Positions 1-9,064 are shown, counted from the stretch's first letter. The stretch: 64,000 bases of DNA from Neolewinella litorea (GCF_004803465.1 NZ_SRSF01000002.1:248001-312000), one strand, 5' to 3'. The notes: generated by a model from the letters alone, not told the origin. Program-made: numbers and translations.

Positions 1-58
1 TTACCTCCTGCGCATCAACGGCGAGCGGGGACTGACCCAGCGCATCCTGATCGACTAA
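1..58 (+). CDS. C-terminal end of a secreted protein with T9SS sorting domain (partial)
   Basis: Only the last 18 codons are inside the window, read in frame from base 2 and ending with TAA at 56-58. The peptide begins YLLRING and ends TQRILID, which matches the final beta-strand of T9SS type A C-terminal sorting domains: a YxLRI strand, a turn, then a short RxLI/D tail. The protein is therefore probably exported by the Sec system and then by T9SS to the cell surface or medium. Nothing can be said about the body of the protein. It is convergent with etfA, with 8 bases between the stops. Confidence 0.6.
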   Translation, partial: YLLRINGERGLTQRILID

Positions 59-66
59 GAAAGGCT

Positions 67-1026
67 TTATTGCCCCTTGTACTTCTTGACGGCCTCCGTC
101 AGGCGGGGCAACACTTCGAAGAGGTCGCCGACTACCCCGTAGTCGGCGGCCTTGAAGAAGGGCGCCTCGGGGTCCTTGTTGATTACCACGATCGTCTTGC
201 TGTTGTTGACACCCGCCAGGTGCTGGATGGCACCGCTGATACCGGCCGCGATGTACAGGTTGGGGCGAATAGCTACACCGGTCTGTCCGACGTGCTCGTG
301 GTGGGGCCGCCAGTCGCTGTCGGCTACGGGCCTGCTGCAGGCGGTGGTGGCGCCCAGGGCCTCGGCCAATTCTTCGATCACCGACCAGTTTTCGGGTCCT
401 TTCAAGCCGCGGCCGCCACTGACGACCAGCTCTGCTTCGGGTAGGGGCACCCGACCGGTGGCCACCTGGTGCTTCACGACGCGGGTTTTCGGCTCCGGCA
501 GCTCGAGGGAGAGTTCTTCGACGGGTGCTTCCGCGCCGGATTCCACAACCGGGATTGAGTTACCGGCCAGGCTGATCACCTTCACGTCGGTGAGTAGCTG
601 TACATCCGCGAAGGCCTTGCCCGAGAAGACGGGCTTCGTAACGGTGAAGTAGCCGTCTTTCATCATCGGCACGGAATTGGCTCCGGCTACCGAACCGGCC
701 TCCAGCCGCGCGGCCAGGCGGCCGGTGACGTTCTTCCCGGTGCTGTTGTGGGGCAGGACCACCACCGTGGCGCCCAATTTCTTGGCCGCTTCCGAAAGGG
801 CCACGGTGTAAACCGCCGCGTCAAACTTTTCCAGCTGCGGGCCGGTCACCCGGTGCACTTTCGATGCCCCGTACTTGCCGAGGGCTTCGGCGCCGGGGGT
901 GTTGCCCAGCACGACAGCGTGGCACTCCGTGCCCAGCACATCGGCCGTTTTCTTTCCGTAAACCGTGACCTCCTGGGCCACTTTCCTGAATTCTCCGTTG
1001 GTCGCTTCCGCGTAAACGAGTACCAT
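67..1026 (-). CDS. etfA: Electron transfer flavoprotein, alpha subunit
   Basis: FAD-binding alpha subunit of the soluble heterodimer that takes electrons from acyl-CoA and related dehydrogenases and passes them to ETF:quinone oxidoreductase. The 319-residue length is normal. The N-terminal domain (about 1-190) has the ETF alpha/beta fold. The C-terminal FAD domain holds SGGRGLKGPENW near 203-214 and the family signature from LYIAAGISG (258) through NNSKTIVVINKD (about 274-285). It lies directly downstream of etfB, 47 bases apart, so the pair is an etfBA operon. The gap contains a run of nine G. No frame damage is seen. Confidence 0.95.
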   Translation of the reverse strand: MVLVYAEATNGEFRKVAQEVTVYGKKTADVLGTECHAVVLGNTPGAEALGKYGASKVHRVTGPQLEKFDAAVYTVALSEAAKKLGATVVVLPHNSTGKNVTGRLAARLEAGSVAGANSVPMMKDGYFTVTKPVFSGKAFADVQLLTDVKVISLAGNSIPVVESGAEAPVEELSLELPEPKTRVVKHQVATGRVPLPEAELVVSGGRGLKGPENWSVIEELAEALGATTACSRPVADSDWRPHHEHVGQTGVAIRPNLYIAAGISGAIQHLAGVNNSKTIVVINKDPEAPFFKAADYGVVGDLFEVLPRLTEAVKKYKGQ

Positions 1027-1073
1027 TTCTTTTTCTTTAGTTGGTGATTGTATAAGCCGGGGGGGGGAGTGGA

Positions 1074-1817
1074 TCAGATCACCTTGGCCTCCTCGTGGAG
1101 CAGGCGGACGAGTTCGTCCATGTTCTCGGGATCGATGAGTTTTACGCTGCCTTTCTCCTCCGGCTTGTGGTAGGCGGCAATGCGGGTGGTGTCGGGGAAG
1201 TCGACGGGTTGAACCACCTCCAGGGGCTTGCGCTTCGCCATCATAATGCCCCGCATATTGGGAATGCGCTGCTCGGCCATGCCTTTGGCCGCACTCAGGG
1301 CCAGGGGGGTCTGGACTTCGATCACTTCCTCGCCGCCTTCGATGTCGCGGGTTACCGTGGCGGAGGTTCCGTCCACTTCGAGGTGGATGGCGTCGCCCAC
1401 GTAGGGCAGGTCTAGGAACTCGGCCACCATGGCACCCACTTCCGAGCCGTTGTAGCTGATGGTTTCCTTGCCGAAGAGGATCAGGTCGTAATCCTTGCCG
1501 CGGGCGAATTCGGCGATCTGCCGGGCGGTGTAGAGACTGTCCTTTTCGTCGGAAACGTCGATGCGTACGGCGTCGTCGGCACCGATGGCCAGGCCCTTAC
1601 GGATGATGGGGTCGTTGTCGGCGGGACCGACGTTGAGAATGGTGACGGTACCGCCGGCTGACTCCTTGAGTTCGAGGGCGCGTACCAGGGCGTACCATTC
1701 GTCGTAGGGGTTCATGATGTACTGTACGCCGGACCGGTCGATCTCGGTGCCGTCGGAAGTAAGCTGGATTTTGGTGGTGGTCTCGGGCGTCTTACTGACG
1801 CACACTAGCAATTTCAT
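1074..1817 (-). CDS. etfB: Electron transfer flavoprotein, beta subunit
   Basis: Beta subunit of the ETF heterodimer, which binds the AMP cofactor and docks to partner dehydrogenases. The 247 residues start MKLLVCVSKTPET, the usual EtfB opening, and include NPYDEWYALVRALELKE (about 57-73) and GKETISYNGSEVGAMVAEFLDLPYV in the middle, where family members carry the nucleotide-binding and recognition loops. It is the first gene of the etfBA operon. The ATG at 1817 is preceded by a TATATTTG element at 1840-1833, which suits a transcript starting near 1827. Confidence 0.95.
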   Translation of the reverse strand: MKLLVCVSKTPETTTKIQLTSDGTEIDRSGVQYIMNPYDEWYALVRALELKESAGGTVTILNVGPADNDPIIRKGLAIGADDAVRIDVSDEKDSLYTARQIAEFARGKDYDLILFGKETISYNGSEVGAMVAEFLDLPYVGDAIHLEVDGTSATVTRDIEGGEEVIEVQTPLALSAAKGMAEQRIPNMRGIMMAKRKPLEVVQPVDFPDTTRIAAYHKPEEKGSVKLIDPENMDELVRLLHEEAKVI

Positions 1818-1832
1818 AGAATTGGTTTAAGG

Positions 1833-1840
1833 CAAATATA
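1833..1840 (-). promoter_or_regulatory. Bacteroidota-type -7 promoter element upstream of etfB
   Basis: Reads TATATTTG on the minus strand, a full match to the TAnnTTTG consensus of the Bacteroidota primary sigma factor. It lies 15 bases from the etfB ATG. No clear -33 TTTG was found at the usual spacing. Confidence 0.45.
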
Positions 1841-1910
1841 AAGTAGGCTTTCGCCTAACAGTGCGAGCCGCGAATTTTCGCCAATGGAACGGCCCGAACG
1901 TTCGGATGGT

Positions 1911-2597
1911 TTAGGGAACGGTTGGCTCGTTAACCAGGTGGGACGGCCGGTGGAGTCTGATCACGGCACCCGCGACCGCGCCCCCCAGCAGTATGCCCGC
2001 CGTGGCGTCCGTGACCCAGTGCCGGCCCGCTTTGACGCGCAAGAAAGCCGTAAAACCCGCCACGGCCACCGCGATCAGTCTACCGTAAGTAGCCAGGGGC
2101 CGATCGTAGGCTTCCAGCAGCGCAGCGAACAGGACGCCCCCCGCCGTAGCGTTGGCGGCGTGGCCCGACAGAAAAGCAGCGCGGTCCTTGCGCGAGAGTA
2201 AGCGCTCGGGGTGCCAGTTCGCATTGTAGATGTAGGGGCGCGGGCGGTTGGCGGTATTCTTGATGAGGCTGGTGAGGGCGAAAGTGAGCAGCATGGTCTG
2301 CAGCCAGAGCACGAGGATCAGGGGATAGTGTGGCCGGGTGCGTTGGTCGAAGGAAAGCAGAATCGGCAACACCGGACCGCCGAACAGCCCTACGTCGGCC
2401 AGGTTGCCCGCACGGTCGTCGCGAACCGTATACCCCAGGCGGTCGATGGGATTGATCTCGTGCCCCTGGTATTCGCCGGAGTACGGGGAGTACACCGGCT
2501 CAACGTCCCGGTAGTCCACCCAGAGGGCGGCCGCGATCAGTACGAGACCGGTGGAAATGAGGGCGTACTCACGGGGGGGATGAAGCTGAAAGGGCAT
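1911..2597 (-). CDS. PAP2-family membrane phosphatase
   Basis: Predicted integral membrane lipid phosphatase of the PAP2 superfamily (undecaprenyl-pyrophosphate, PG-phosphate or lipid A type; the substrate cannot be told). The three PAP2 motifs are present in order: KNTANRPRP (KxxxxxxRP class), FLSGHAANA (the PSGH motif with Leu for Pro) and LRVKAGRHWVTD (SRxxxxxHxxxD class), with several hydrophobic segments around them. I start it at the ATG at 2597 (MPFQLHPPRE, 228 residues); a TTG ten codons further up is possible but less likely. It reads toward etfB and follows an acyltransferase gene on the same strand. Confidence 0.85.
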   Translation of the reverse strand: MPFQLHPPREYALISTGLVLIAAALWVDYRDVEPVYSPYSGEYQGHEINPIDRLGYTVRDDRAGNLADVGLFGGPVLPILLSFDQRTRPHYPLILVLWLQTMLLTFALTSLIKNTANRPRPYIYNANWHPERLLSRKDRAAFLSGHAANATAGGVLFAALLEAYDRPLATYGRLIAVAVAGFTAFLRVKAGRHWVTDATAGILLGGAVAGAVIRLHRPSHLVNEPTVP

Positions 2598-2672
2598 GTC
2601 TACCCATAGAGCGCGGCGGGAACCCAAAAGTTTCGCCGGGCCGCCGCGGTAGTCGAGGATTTTCGCAGCTGG

Positions 2673-3698
2673 CTAGCCCAGGAGGATCAGCCGGATGTTT
2701 TGCAGGGCCGACCGGTCGGAAAAGCGGGGCAACAGGAACCTGTTGATCACCCGTACCTGCAACCAGGTCATGGCGATAGCCAGCATCAGGGTAAGGGGGT
2801 AGGCCGTAAAAAAGGATAGGTCCGCATACACCGTGCACCGTACCGCGGGGATGTGCCACAGGTAGATCCAGATGGAATGGTTGGAGACGAAAAAAATCAT
2901 CCGCTGGAGCGATGGCCCCATGAGTGCCCACACCCGATCGCCCCATATCCACAGGGCTACCGACACCATCATGGCATACGACAGGTAGTAATAGGCCACC
3001 GGATATTTGTAAGACTGGGTGGGTACCAAAGCGCCCGTCCACAGTGCCAGTGCCATGGCCAGCAGCAGGAAGGTGCCAGCAAAAAAGTACCAGACGCGGC
3101 GCAGGGCCGGGCCGGGCAGTTGGACCAATCGCATGCCCAACAGGTACACCAGTCCGTACGGCAGCAGGTAATAGAGCGCAGACTCCGTGAATGCCGTGAA
3201 GACACCACCCCACGCGGCCTCGAACTGATTGTACCGGAGAAGATGATAACCAACGATTCCCGCCAACAGGAGCGCGAAGAACCGGGTATGCGATCGAATG
3301 CGGTGGTTGATCCGGTACAGAAAGGGGGCAATCAGGGCCACGAGCAAAAACACCCGGATAATCCAAAGATATTGGACGCGATCGGAGAGCAGGTAGCTCG
3401 CCTCGAGGTTGCCAGCGTCGAGGTAGGGGTGGCTCGGATTGACGAGGTAAAACAACAGGAACCACAGCGTAAGAAAGAGCCAGACCGGCGCCACGAGGCG
3501 TTTGATGCGTTTCCAGATGTAGTTCAGGTAAGACCCCCGGTTGCGGTGTGAAAGCTGCAAGGAGGCTCCGGAGACGAGTACCATGAGGGGGACATCGAAA
3601 TTCCTGAGTTGGTGCAGCAGGGCGGGAGGCGACAGGTGGGCCGCCACGATCATGAACAGACCGATGGCCCGCAGGAGGTCGATTTTGTGTATTCTCAT
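2673..3698 (-). CDS. Acyltransferase 3 family membrane protein
   Basis: Multi-spanning membrane O-acyltransferase of the acyltransferase 3 (OafA/YrhL/NodX-like) family, which acylates surface sugars or other envelope molecules. The start MRIHKIDLLRAIGLFMIVAAHL carries the usual N-terminal ID.LRaia..mVv..H pattern, with the conserved His at residue 21. About ten hydrophobic helices follow. I choose the ATG at 3698 (341 residues) because the longer reading from 3776 adds a non-hydrophobic stretch before this family start. The substrate is unknown. It shares strand with the PAP2 gene downstream, 75 bases away. Confidence 0.8.
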   Translation of the reverse strand: MRIHKIDLLRAIGLFMIVAAHLSPPALLHQLRNFDVPLMVLVSGASLQLSHRNRGSYLNYIWKRIKRLVAPVWLFLTLWFLLFYLVNPSHPYLDAGNLEASYLLSDRVQYLWIIRVFLLVALIAPFLYRINHRIRSHTRFFALLLAGIVGYHLLRYNQFEAAWGGVFTAFTESALYYLLPYGLVYLLGMRLVQLPGPALRRVWYFFAGTFLLLAMALALWTGALVPTQSYKYPVAYYYLSYAMMVSVALWIWGDRVWALMGPSLQRMIFFVSNHSIWIYLWHIPAVRCTVYADLSFFTAYPLTLMLAIAMTWLQVRVINRFLLPRFSDRSALQNIRLILLG

Positions 3699-3841
3699 AG
3701 TGTTCTCGTCGCCAATAGGCGGCTTAAAAGGCAAGTAGCTGGCACTAAATGTAAGCCCGCCGCACCACACTGCCAAACACTATGTACCCGTCAAATCACT
3801 GGACAACCTGCCTGATGAGAACCCGGATCGCCTTAGCCGGC

Positions 3842-5986
3842 CTACCGGACCGTCCAACCGTTGCCAAAATCGCTGGGTGGGGACACGAACTGCAGGTTCC
3901 CTTCGCCGTCCTCGGCCATCAGGATCATGGCCTCGCTGGGTACGCCGGCCATCTTTCGGGGTGCGAGGTTGGATACTACTACCACCGCCCTGCCGGGGAG
4001 GTCAGCCGGATCGAAGTGCTTGGCAATGCCACTGACTACGCTCCGGGTTTCCCCGCCGCCCAGATCGATGGTGAGGTGGAGGAGTTTGTTGGACTTCTTG
4101 ATGGCTTCGGCCGTCAGGATGGTAGCCGTCCGCAGGTCGAGTTTGCTGAAGTCGTCGAAGGTGATCTCGGGTTTTGTGGGGGGGAGGTCAGCTGTTATCT
4201 CCTTCGATTCCGGCGTTGCGGCGGCATCCCGCGTGGCGAGGGCGGCGGTGAGTTTGTCGCGCTGTCGCTGAATGATCTGCTGCAGGCTGTCGTCCTTGCG
4301 GTCGACGATCTTCGGGAACAGCACGCCGGCCTTTCCGATGACGTGTCCGGTCTCGATCAATGCCCTGCCGGCCGCCAGTTGGTCGCGCGCCAGGGCCCAG
4401 TCGCCGTTCTCAACGATCTCCTGCTTGAGGACGGTGCGCACCTTGGCACTGACCAGCGGCACAAAGGGGTGAGCGGTGAGGGCAAGCGCGGCGGCGATCT
4501 GCAGGCAGTCGAACATGACGGTGGCGATGCGGGGATCATCCGGATCGGTCTTGGCCAGCGACCAGGGTGCGGCCTCCTGCAGGTATGTGTTGCCGAAGGT
4601 GGCCAGTTCTACAAAAGTGGTGGCGGCGTCCTTGAAGCGGAAGGCTTCGATGTGGGTTGCCATCTGACCCAGCGACTCGGCGAGTTGGACTTGCACCTGC
4701 GACTCCGCCCAAATGGCTGTAGCAGGGACCTTTCCCCCGAAGAACTTGTGGGTGAGGACGGTGACGCGATTGAGGAAGTTGCCCAGCTTGTCGGCCAGGT
4801 CCTTGTCGTAGTATTCCGTGAAGCCGTCCCAGGTGAAGTCGGCATCCTGCTGTTCGGGCAGGTTGCGGATCAGGGCCCAGCGCAGGGCGTCTTCACCGTT
4901 GGGGAAGTCCTTGAACTCTTCGACGTACTCGTGGAGCTCAATGCCCCAGCCGCGCGACTTGCTGAATTTGTCGCCCTCGAAGTTAAGGAACTGGTTGGCG
5001 GGTACGTTCTTGGGCAGGACGTAATCGCCGTGCGCCCGCAGCATGGCGGGGAAGATGAGGCAATGGAAGACGATATTGTCCTTGCCGATGAAGTGGACCA
5101 GCTCCGTTTCCGGATTTTGCCAGTAGTCTTTCCAGTCGCGGCCGTGCTCCAGGCACCACTGCCGGGTACTGCTGATGTAGCCGATGGGGGCGTCGAACCA
5201 GACGTAAAGGACTTTCCCTTCGGCTTCGGGGTGCGGCACGCTGATGCCCCAGTCGAGGTCGCGGGTGATGGCGCGGGGCTGAAGACCTTCGTTGAGCCAG
5301 CTCATGCACTGGCCGATGACGTGTTTTTTCCAGCGGGAGGGGTCGTGCACCTGTTTTCCGTCGACGGTTCCTTCCTGGATCCAGGTCCGCAGGAAATCCT
5401 CGTGCTTGGCCAGGTCGAAGTACCAGTGCTTGGTTTCCCGGAGTTCGGGACGGGCACCGCTTAGGGTCGATACGGGATTGATCAACTCATTCGGGCTCAG
5501 GTCGCTGCCGCAGTTCTCGCACTGGTCGCCGTAGGCATCGGGGAAGCCGCAGCGGGGGCAGGTACCTTTTATATAGCGGTCGGCGAGGAACTGCTTGAAC
5601 TCGGGATCGTAGAACTGTTCGGTGTTTCGAATGATGAACTCCCCGCCCTTACGGTCGAGGGTGCGGAAGAACTCCTGGCTCGTCTCATGGTGCAGCGGCG
5701 TGCTGGTGCGATGATAGTAGTCGAAGCTGATACCGAGGGCCGCGAAGCTGTCCTTATTAAGGGTATGATACTTGTCGATGATGTCGCGGGGCGTGATGCC
5801 TTCCTTCTTGGCACGCAGGGTGATGGCGGCGCCGTGCTCGTCGCTTCCGCAGACCCAGAGTACATCCTTGCCCATGAGCCGGAGGTAGCGGGCGTAGATG
5901 TCGGCGGGCAGGTAGGCACCGGCGAGGTGACCGAGGTGGAGGGGGCCGTTGGCGTATGGGAGGGCGGAGGTAAGCAGGTGAGGCAT
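3842..5986 (-). CDS. metG: Methionyl-tRNA synthetase with C-terminal tRNA-binding domain
   Basis: Charges tRNA-Met, including the initiator. The 714 residues form a class I synthetase: HLGH at 17-20, a zinc knuckle with Cys143, Cys146, Cys156 and Cys159 (CPRC...CENC), and KFSKS at 340-344. A helical anticodon domain follows (about 390-560), then an EMAP/Trbp111-like OB-fold tRNA-binding domain from about 610, beginning FDDFSKLDLRTATI. This is the long bacterial form. The ATG at 5986 sits only four bases after a TTACTTTG sequence that resembles the -7 promoter element, so the message may be nearly leaderless. Confidence 0.97.
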   Translation of the reverse strand: MPHLLTSALPYANGPLHLGHLAGAYLPADIYARYLRLMGKDVLWVCGSDEHGAAITLRAKKEGITPRDIIDKYHTLNKDSFAALGISFDYYHRTSTPLHHETSQEFFRTLDRKGGEFIIRNTEQFYDPEFKQFLADRYIKGTCPRCGFPDAYGDQCENCGSDLSPNELINPVSTLSGARPELRETKHWYFDLAKHEDFLRTWIQEGTVDGKQVHDPSRWKKHVIGQCMSWLNEGLQPRAITRDLDWGISVPHPEAEGKVLYVWFDAPIGYISSTRQWCLEHGRDWKDYWQNPETELVHFIGKDNIVFHCLIFPAMLRAHGDYVLPKNVPANQFLNFEGDKFSKSRGWGIELHEYVEEFKDFPNGEDALRWALIRNLPEQQDADFTWDGFTEYYDKDLADKLGNFLNRVTVLTHKFFGGKVPATAIWAESQVQVQLAESLGQMATHIEAFRFKDAATTFVELATFGNTYLQEAAPWSLAKTDPDDPRIATVMFDCLQIAAALALTAHPFVPLVSAKVRTVLKQEIVENGDWALARDQLAAGRALIETGHVIGKAGVLFPKIVDRKDDSLQQIIQRQRDKLTAALATRDAAATPESKEITADLPPTKPEITFDDFSKLDLRTATILTAEAIKKSNKLLHLTIDLGGGETRSVVSGIAKHFDPADLPGRAVVVVSNLAPRKMAGVPSEAMILMAEDGEGNLQFVSPPSDFGNGWTVR

Positions 5987-6324
5987 GGCGCAAAGTAAAC
6001 GGACAATCGGGACTCGTGGCTCGTCCAGAAAAAAATTACCGTTTTCGGTTCGCCGTTGGCTGTTTTTTGATCACCTCCGTTAAAATGTTAACAAATAATA
6101 TTTCCAAAATGGCCTAAAAGTCGGTTTTTGTGTTCGCTGCAACCGGTTACCCTGATGTGAACTTATCTTTTTCAACAAATGATGTGCCTACAATGAATTT
6201 TGGCTGCAACCCGCAATATGCCTTGATTCTGGCCGTTTTATAAGGGAATCGGGCTTACTGCAAATGTTACACTAAGCCCAATTGATTGCCGGTATTTTCC
6301 GGAATCAGACACTTATCACATCCC
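5987..6324. other. Intergenic region between divergent metG and the first T9SS paralog
   Basis: This 338-base gap has a near-consensus metG promoter (TTACTTTG, minus strand, 5998-5991) at its left edge and an AT-richer middle (about 6080-6200). On the right it holds the leader hairpin of the first secreted paralog (6289-6302). No open frame here looks like a gene. Confidence 0.4.
6289..6302 (+). promoter_or_regulatory. Small 5' leader hairpin shared with the next paralog
   Basis: CCGG, a six-base loop, then CCGG form a short stem 22 bases before the ATG at 6325. The 31 bases around it (6282-6312) align without gaps to 7521-7551 in front of the next paralog. The second base pair of the stem changes from C-G here to T-A there, a compensatory change. 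Function is unknown; it could set mRNA stability or translation, or bind a dimeric protein as DNA. Confidence 0.4.
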
Positions 6325-7311
6325 ATGAACTTTTACTTTACCTTCCTTTTCTTCGTTTTGTCCTCCACGGCTTTTGCTCAGGGAGTGTGTACCATCAATC
6401 AGACCAATTCATCGCAGAGCCTGCAGACGGTTTGCACCCAGGGAGCCAATCCTGCCCTGGTCGACGGTGTGTTCACCGGTACGCTGGTTATCGACAACGT
6501 CACCTACGGCATTTCGGCGGCTGACCTGTCGGCGATCACCTTTGCCGGCGAAGTCATATTCCGGACAGAGTTCAAGTCTCACCTTAGCTTCGCTCAGGAT
6601 CCAACGGTCGCCGAAGGAACGACCGTAACCGCCGAGTACGGGAAGCACGTTCATTCGAGCATCACCGCTTACCTGACCACTTACGAACCCAATCAGGCTG
6701 GTCGGGACTATGTCGACTTTGCCAACCGCATGATGTCGAACGCCACCGCACGTGTTGCACCGGGTGGCGGTGAGGCCATGCTCCCCATCACCTTGCTCGA
6801 CTGGGACGCCAGGACCTTGGGCGACGAGGTGGAACTCCAATGGACCACCGGCCGGGAAATCGACAACGACTTTTTCACCGTCGAGCACAGCACGGATGGC
6901 GTACTCTTTGCTCCCCTGACCGACGTAAGCGGTGCGGGAACCAGCGACAACCAGCGCACCTATACCTACCGCCACACGGCGCCTGCTTCGGGCACCAACT
7001 TCTACCGCCTGGTGCAGCACGATATGGACGGTTCGGCCACCGTATACCCCGTAGTTACTGCCGACTACTACCAGCAGAGCGCCCGCGCCGCCGTATATCC
7101 TAACCCCGCGTCCGCCGGACAGGCCGTACGGTTCCCCGCCCCCAGCGTTCCGACCACCGCCAATCTCTATCACCTCGACGGTCGGCTGGTGGCCAGCGCT
7201 CCGGTAAGCATCGACATGAACGCCAGCCAACTCGCCCTGCCGGGCAACCTGCAGCCGGGTGTGTACATCCTGAAGGTGGGCAACCACAGCGAACGGCTGG
7301 TCGTGCGATAG
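6325..7311 (+). CDS. Secreted T9SS-sorted protein, first of four tandem paralogs
   Basis: I choose the ATG at 6325 because the product begins with a clean signal peptide (MNFYFTFLFFVLSSTAFAQ); the upstream in-frame ATG lies inside the leader hairpin. The mature protein has a short N-terminal domain with cysteines and a DGVFTGTLVI strand. A middle domain shared by all four paralogs follows: LPITLLDWDA, then DNDFFTVEHSTDG, then GTNFYRLVQHDMDG. The C-terminal type A sorting domain runs from YPNPASAGQ to RLVVR. The middle domain resembles the region found just before many T9SS sorting domains. Function is unknown; it is probably surface-attached or released. Confidence 0.85.
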   Translation: MNFYFTFLFFVLSSTAFAQGVCTINQTNSSQSLQTVCTQGANPALVDGVFTGTLVIDNVTYGISAADLSAITFAGEVIFRTEFKSHLSFAQDPTVAEGTTVTAEYGKHVHSSITAYLTTYEPNQAGRDYVDFANRMMSNATARVAPGGGEAMLPITLLDWDARTLGDEVELQWTTGREIDNDFFTVEHSTDGVLFAPLTDVSGAGTSDNQRTYTYRHTAPASGTNFYRLVQHDMDGSATVYPVVTADYYQQSARAAVYPNPASAGQAVRFPAPSVPTTANLYHLDGRLVASAPVSIDMNASQLALPGNLQPGVYILKVGNHSERLVVR

Positions 7312-7358
7312 TCTGGCACCCGCTCTCCGCAGCCAGCAGTTCCGCGCGAAAGAAATTC

Positions 7359-7390
7359 AAGCTCCCTCCTGACCGGAGGGAGCTTTTTTT
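7359..7390 (+). terminator. Intrinsic terminator after the first paralog
   Basis: A perfect 11-bp stem (AAGCTCCCTCC / GGAGGGAGCTT) with loop TGACC is followed directly by a T run, about 48 bases after the stop at 7311. Confidence 0.9.
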
Positions 7391-7527
7391 GTGCCCAAAA
7401 AGTTCCTACCCGATGGTATGAATACAGTGAAAGTATTCCCTGTACCCCTCTTAACACTGTACCTCACGACCGGATAAACCGTTATAAATACAAGGATTAG
7501 ATACTTTTTTCTTAAGCGAATTGATTG

Positions 7528-7541
7528 CTGGGATATCCCAG
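7528..7541 (+). promoter_or_regulatory. Small 5' leader hairpin/palindrome of the second paralog
   Basis: CTGGGATATCCCAG is a perfect 14-base palindrome, 22 bases before the ATG at 7564, the same spacing as the homologous hairpin at 6289-6302. It could act as an RNA hairpin or as a DNA operator. Confidence 0.4.
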
Positions 7542-7563
7542 GATCCGACACTAGAAACTATTC

Positions 7564-8544
7564 ATGAAACTCCTCTTCTCGCTTCTCCTGTCGGGGATCA
7601 GCTGCACCGTTCTGGCGCAGCCTGTCTGTCAGATTGTTTCCCAAAACATCAACCAAGATTTTTGCACCATCTGCTCATCGGGTCCGGACCCCGCGCTGGT
7701 AGATGGAGTATTTACCGGGACCCTGGAGGTTTACTCCACCTATACCATATCGGCCAGTTGCCTGAGTGGAATATACTTCGCAAGCAATTTCACCATATCT
7801 ATGGATAAGGACACCGACCTCATCTTCGGTGAGGACCCGCAGGTGGCCGACGGCACCAGTGTAAGCATCACCGTAATGCAAAGTCCCCAGGGCGGATACA
7901 TCCACGCGTTTGGCAAGAACTACGTACCCGTAAAAAATAACAATCCAGATAACTACGATGACCTGGCCGCGCTCATGTCCAGTGCCGCCAACAACCGGGC
8001 GGTCGTGCCGGAGCCCCAGGCGCTGCCCGTGACCCTGGTAAAATGGCAAGCGAGCGTAGCGGAAAACGCGGTCGCCCTTACCTGGCGCACCGCAGGGGAA
8101 AGTAGCAACGACTTCTTTATCGTTGAACACAGCGTCAATGGCCTGCACTTTTCGCCGCTGGCGGAACGATCAGGAGCAACCGACGGCGAAGCAACAATTG
8201 ACTATACCTATCGGCACGCCACTCCTAGCCCGGGCACCAATTTCTACCGACTGGTGCAGTATGATCTGGACGGGTCGGCGACACTGTTTCCGGTCGTCTC
8301 CGCATACTTCCGGAATGACAGATCAGCTACGGCCATTTACCCGAACCCGGCCACTCCAGGAAATGCGATCCATATCACCGCTGATGATCAGTCGGCTCCC
8401 GTAGCCCTCTTTACCTTGAATGGGAGGAAAATTGCTGGTTTGGTGGTTGGATCCTCCACCGAATTGAGTCTGCCCCCTGATCTCCCCCCGGGGATGTACA
8501 TATTACGGATCGGCACCCACAGTCAACGGCTGGCCGTACGCTAG
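7564..8544 (+). CDS. Secreted T9SS-sorted protein, second of four tandem paralogs
   Basis: A protein of 326 residues with signal peptide MKLLFSLLLSGISCTVLAQ. The N-terminal domain shows C-(x)n-FCTIC and DGVFTGTLEV, close to the first paralog. The shared middle domain contains LPVTLVKWQA, SNDFFIVEHSVNG and GTNFYRLVQYDLDG. The sorting domain runs from YPNPATPGN to RLAVR. Genes one and two are nearest relatives: they share upstream sequence and the leader hairpin. A strong terminator follows, so it is probably transcribed alone. No enzymatic motif is seen. Confidence 0.85.
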   Translation: MKLLFSLLLSGISCTVLAQPVCQIVSQNINQDFCTICSSGPDPALVDGVFTGTLEVYSTYTISASCLSGIYFASNFTISMDKDTDLIFGEDPQVADGTSVSITVMQSPQGGYIHAFGKNYVPVKNNNPDNYDDLAALMSSAANNRAVVPEPQALPVTLVKWQASVAENAVALTWRTAGESSNDFFIVEHSVNGLHFSPLAERSGATDGEATIDYTYRHATPSPGTNFYRLVQYDLDGSATLFPVVSAYFRNDRSATAIYPNPATPGNAIHITADDQSAPVALFTLNGRKIAGLVVGSSTELSLPPDLPPGMYILRIGTHSQRLAVR

Positions 8545-9064
8545 TACGACCCCAACAAGAAAAGCCAAAAGGGCCTTTACGCGATGCGTAAAGGCCCTTT
8601 TGCTGTCCCATCCTGCCATTAACTCCGGGCCGGCAGCGGTAACCCTCGCCCCGCTGCTGCCTGGAGGTACGCATTGAGCTACCCTGCCCTTCCTGATTTC
8701 CCATGTCCGTGTGGTACCTGTCTCCTCGTCACCGCTTACGCCTTAACAACTGGGAACGCCGTCGACAACTACCCTTCACCCGGCCTTCTACGACCGAATA
8801 AAGGGCGATGGCGGACCGGAATACGTTATAACACACAATATTTTTGCGGTTGTACCACAGGGAAGGTAATTTTTATGCGGCTGTATTTCAACCATTTGCA
8901 ATTAATGCTGGTGTGTACCCAGCCACCAGCAGCTGACCCGGGATCGGTCCTGCAAACATTTAACAAATGTGTGTATATGATGCCCCTTATTTTCGATAAT
9001 GGAAAGAACTCGTTTTGATAAACGGTACTATCCACCTTTTCCACACTTGAACAACACACTCACC
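8545..9064. other. 520-base intergenic region between the second and third paralogs
   Basis: After the terminator at 8566-8602 the region is GC-rich to about 8820 with several short inverted repeats, then AT-rich to the ATG at 9065. I see no convincing gene: a 114-codon frame starting at 8674 is Cys-rich and low-complexity-like, with no signal or family pattern. An undetected small RNA is possible. Confidence 0.3.
8566..8602 (+). terminator. Intrinsic terminator after the second paralog
   Basis: A perfect 17-bp stem (CAAAAGGGCCTTTACGC and its complement) with a GAT loop, 22 bases after the stop at 8544. Its A-rich left arm and T-rich right arm suggest it could act on both strands. Confidence 0.85.

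Noticed and set aside
3782-5464. 560-codon frame on the plus strand opposite metG
   Set aside because: It lies wholly within metG, which has complete synthetase motifs; long antisense frames are expected at this GC content.
8604-8720. Possible structured RNA (SRP or tRNA-like) on the minus strand
   Set aside because: GGGTAGCTCAAT resembles a tRNA D-arm, but there is no T-arm, anticodon stem or acceptor stem, and the SRP GGAA/AGCAGCC core is absent.
8674-9018. 114-codon frame between the second and third T9SS paralogs
   Set aside because: Cys-rich with no signal peptide, no promoter, and composition unlike neighbouring genes.
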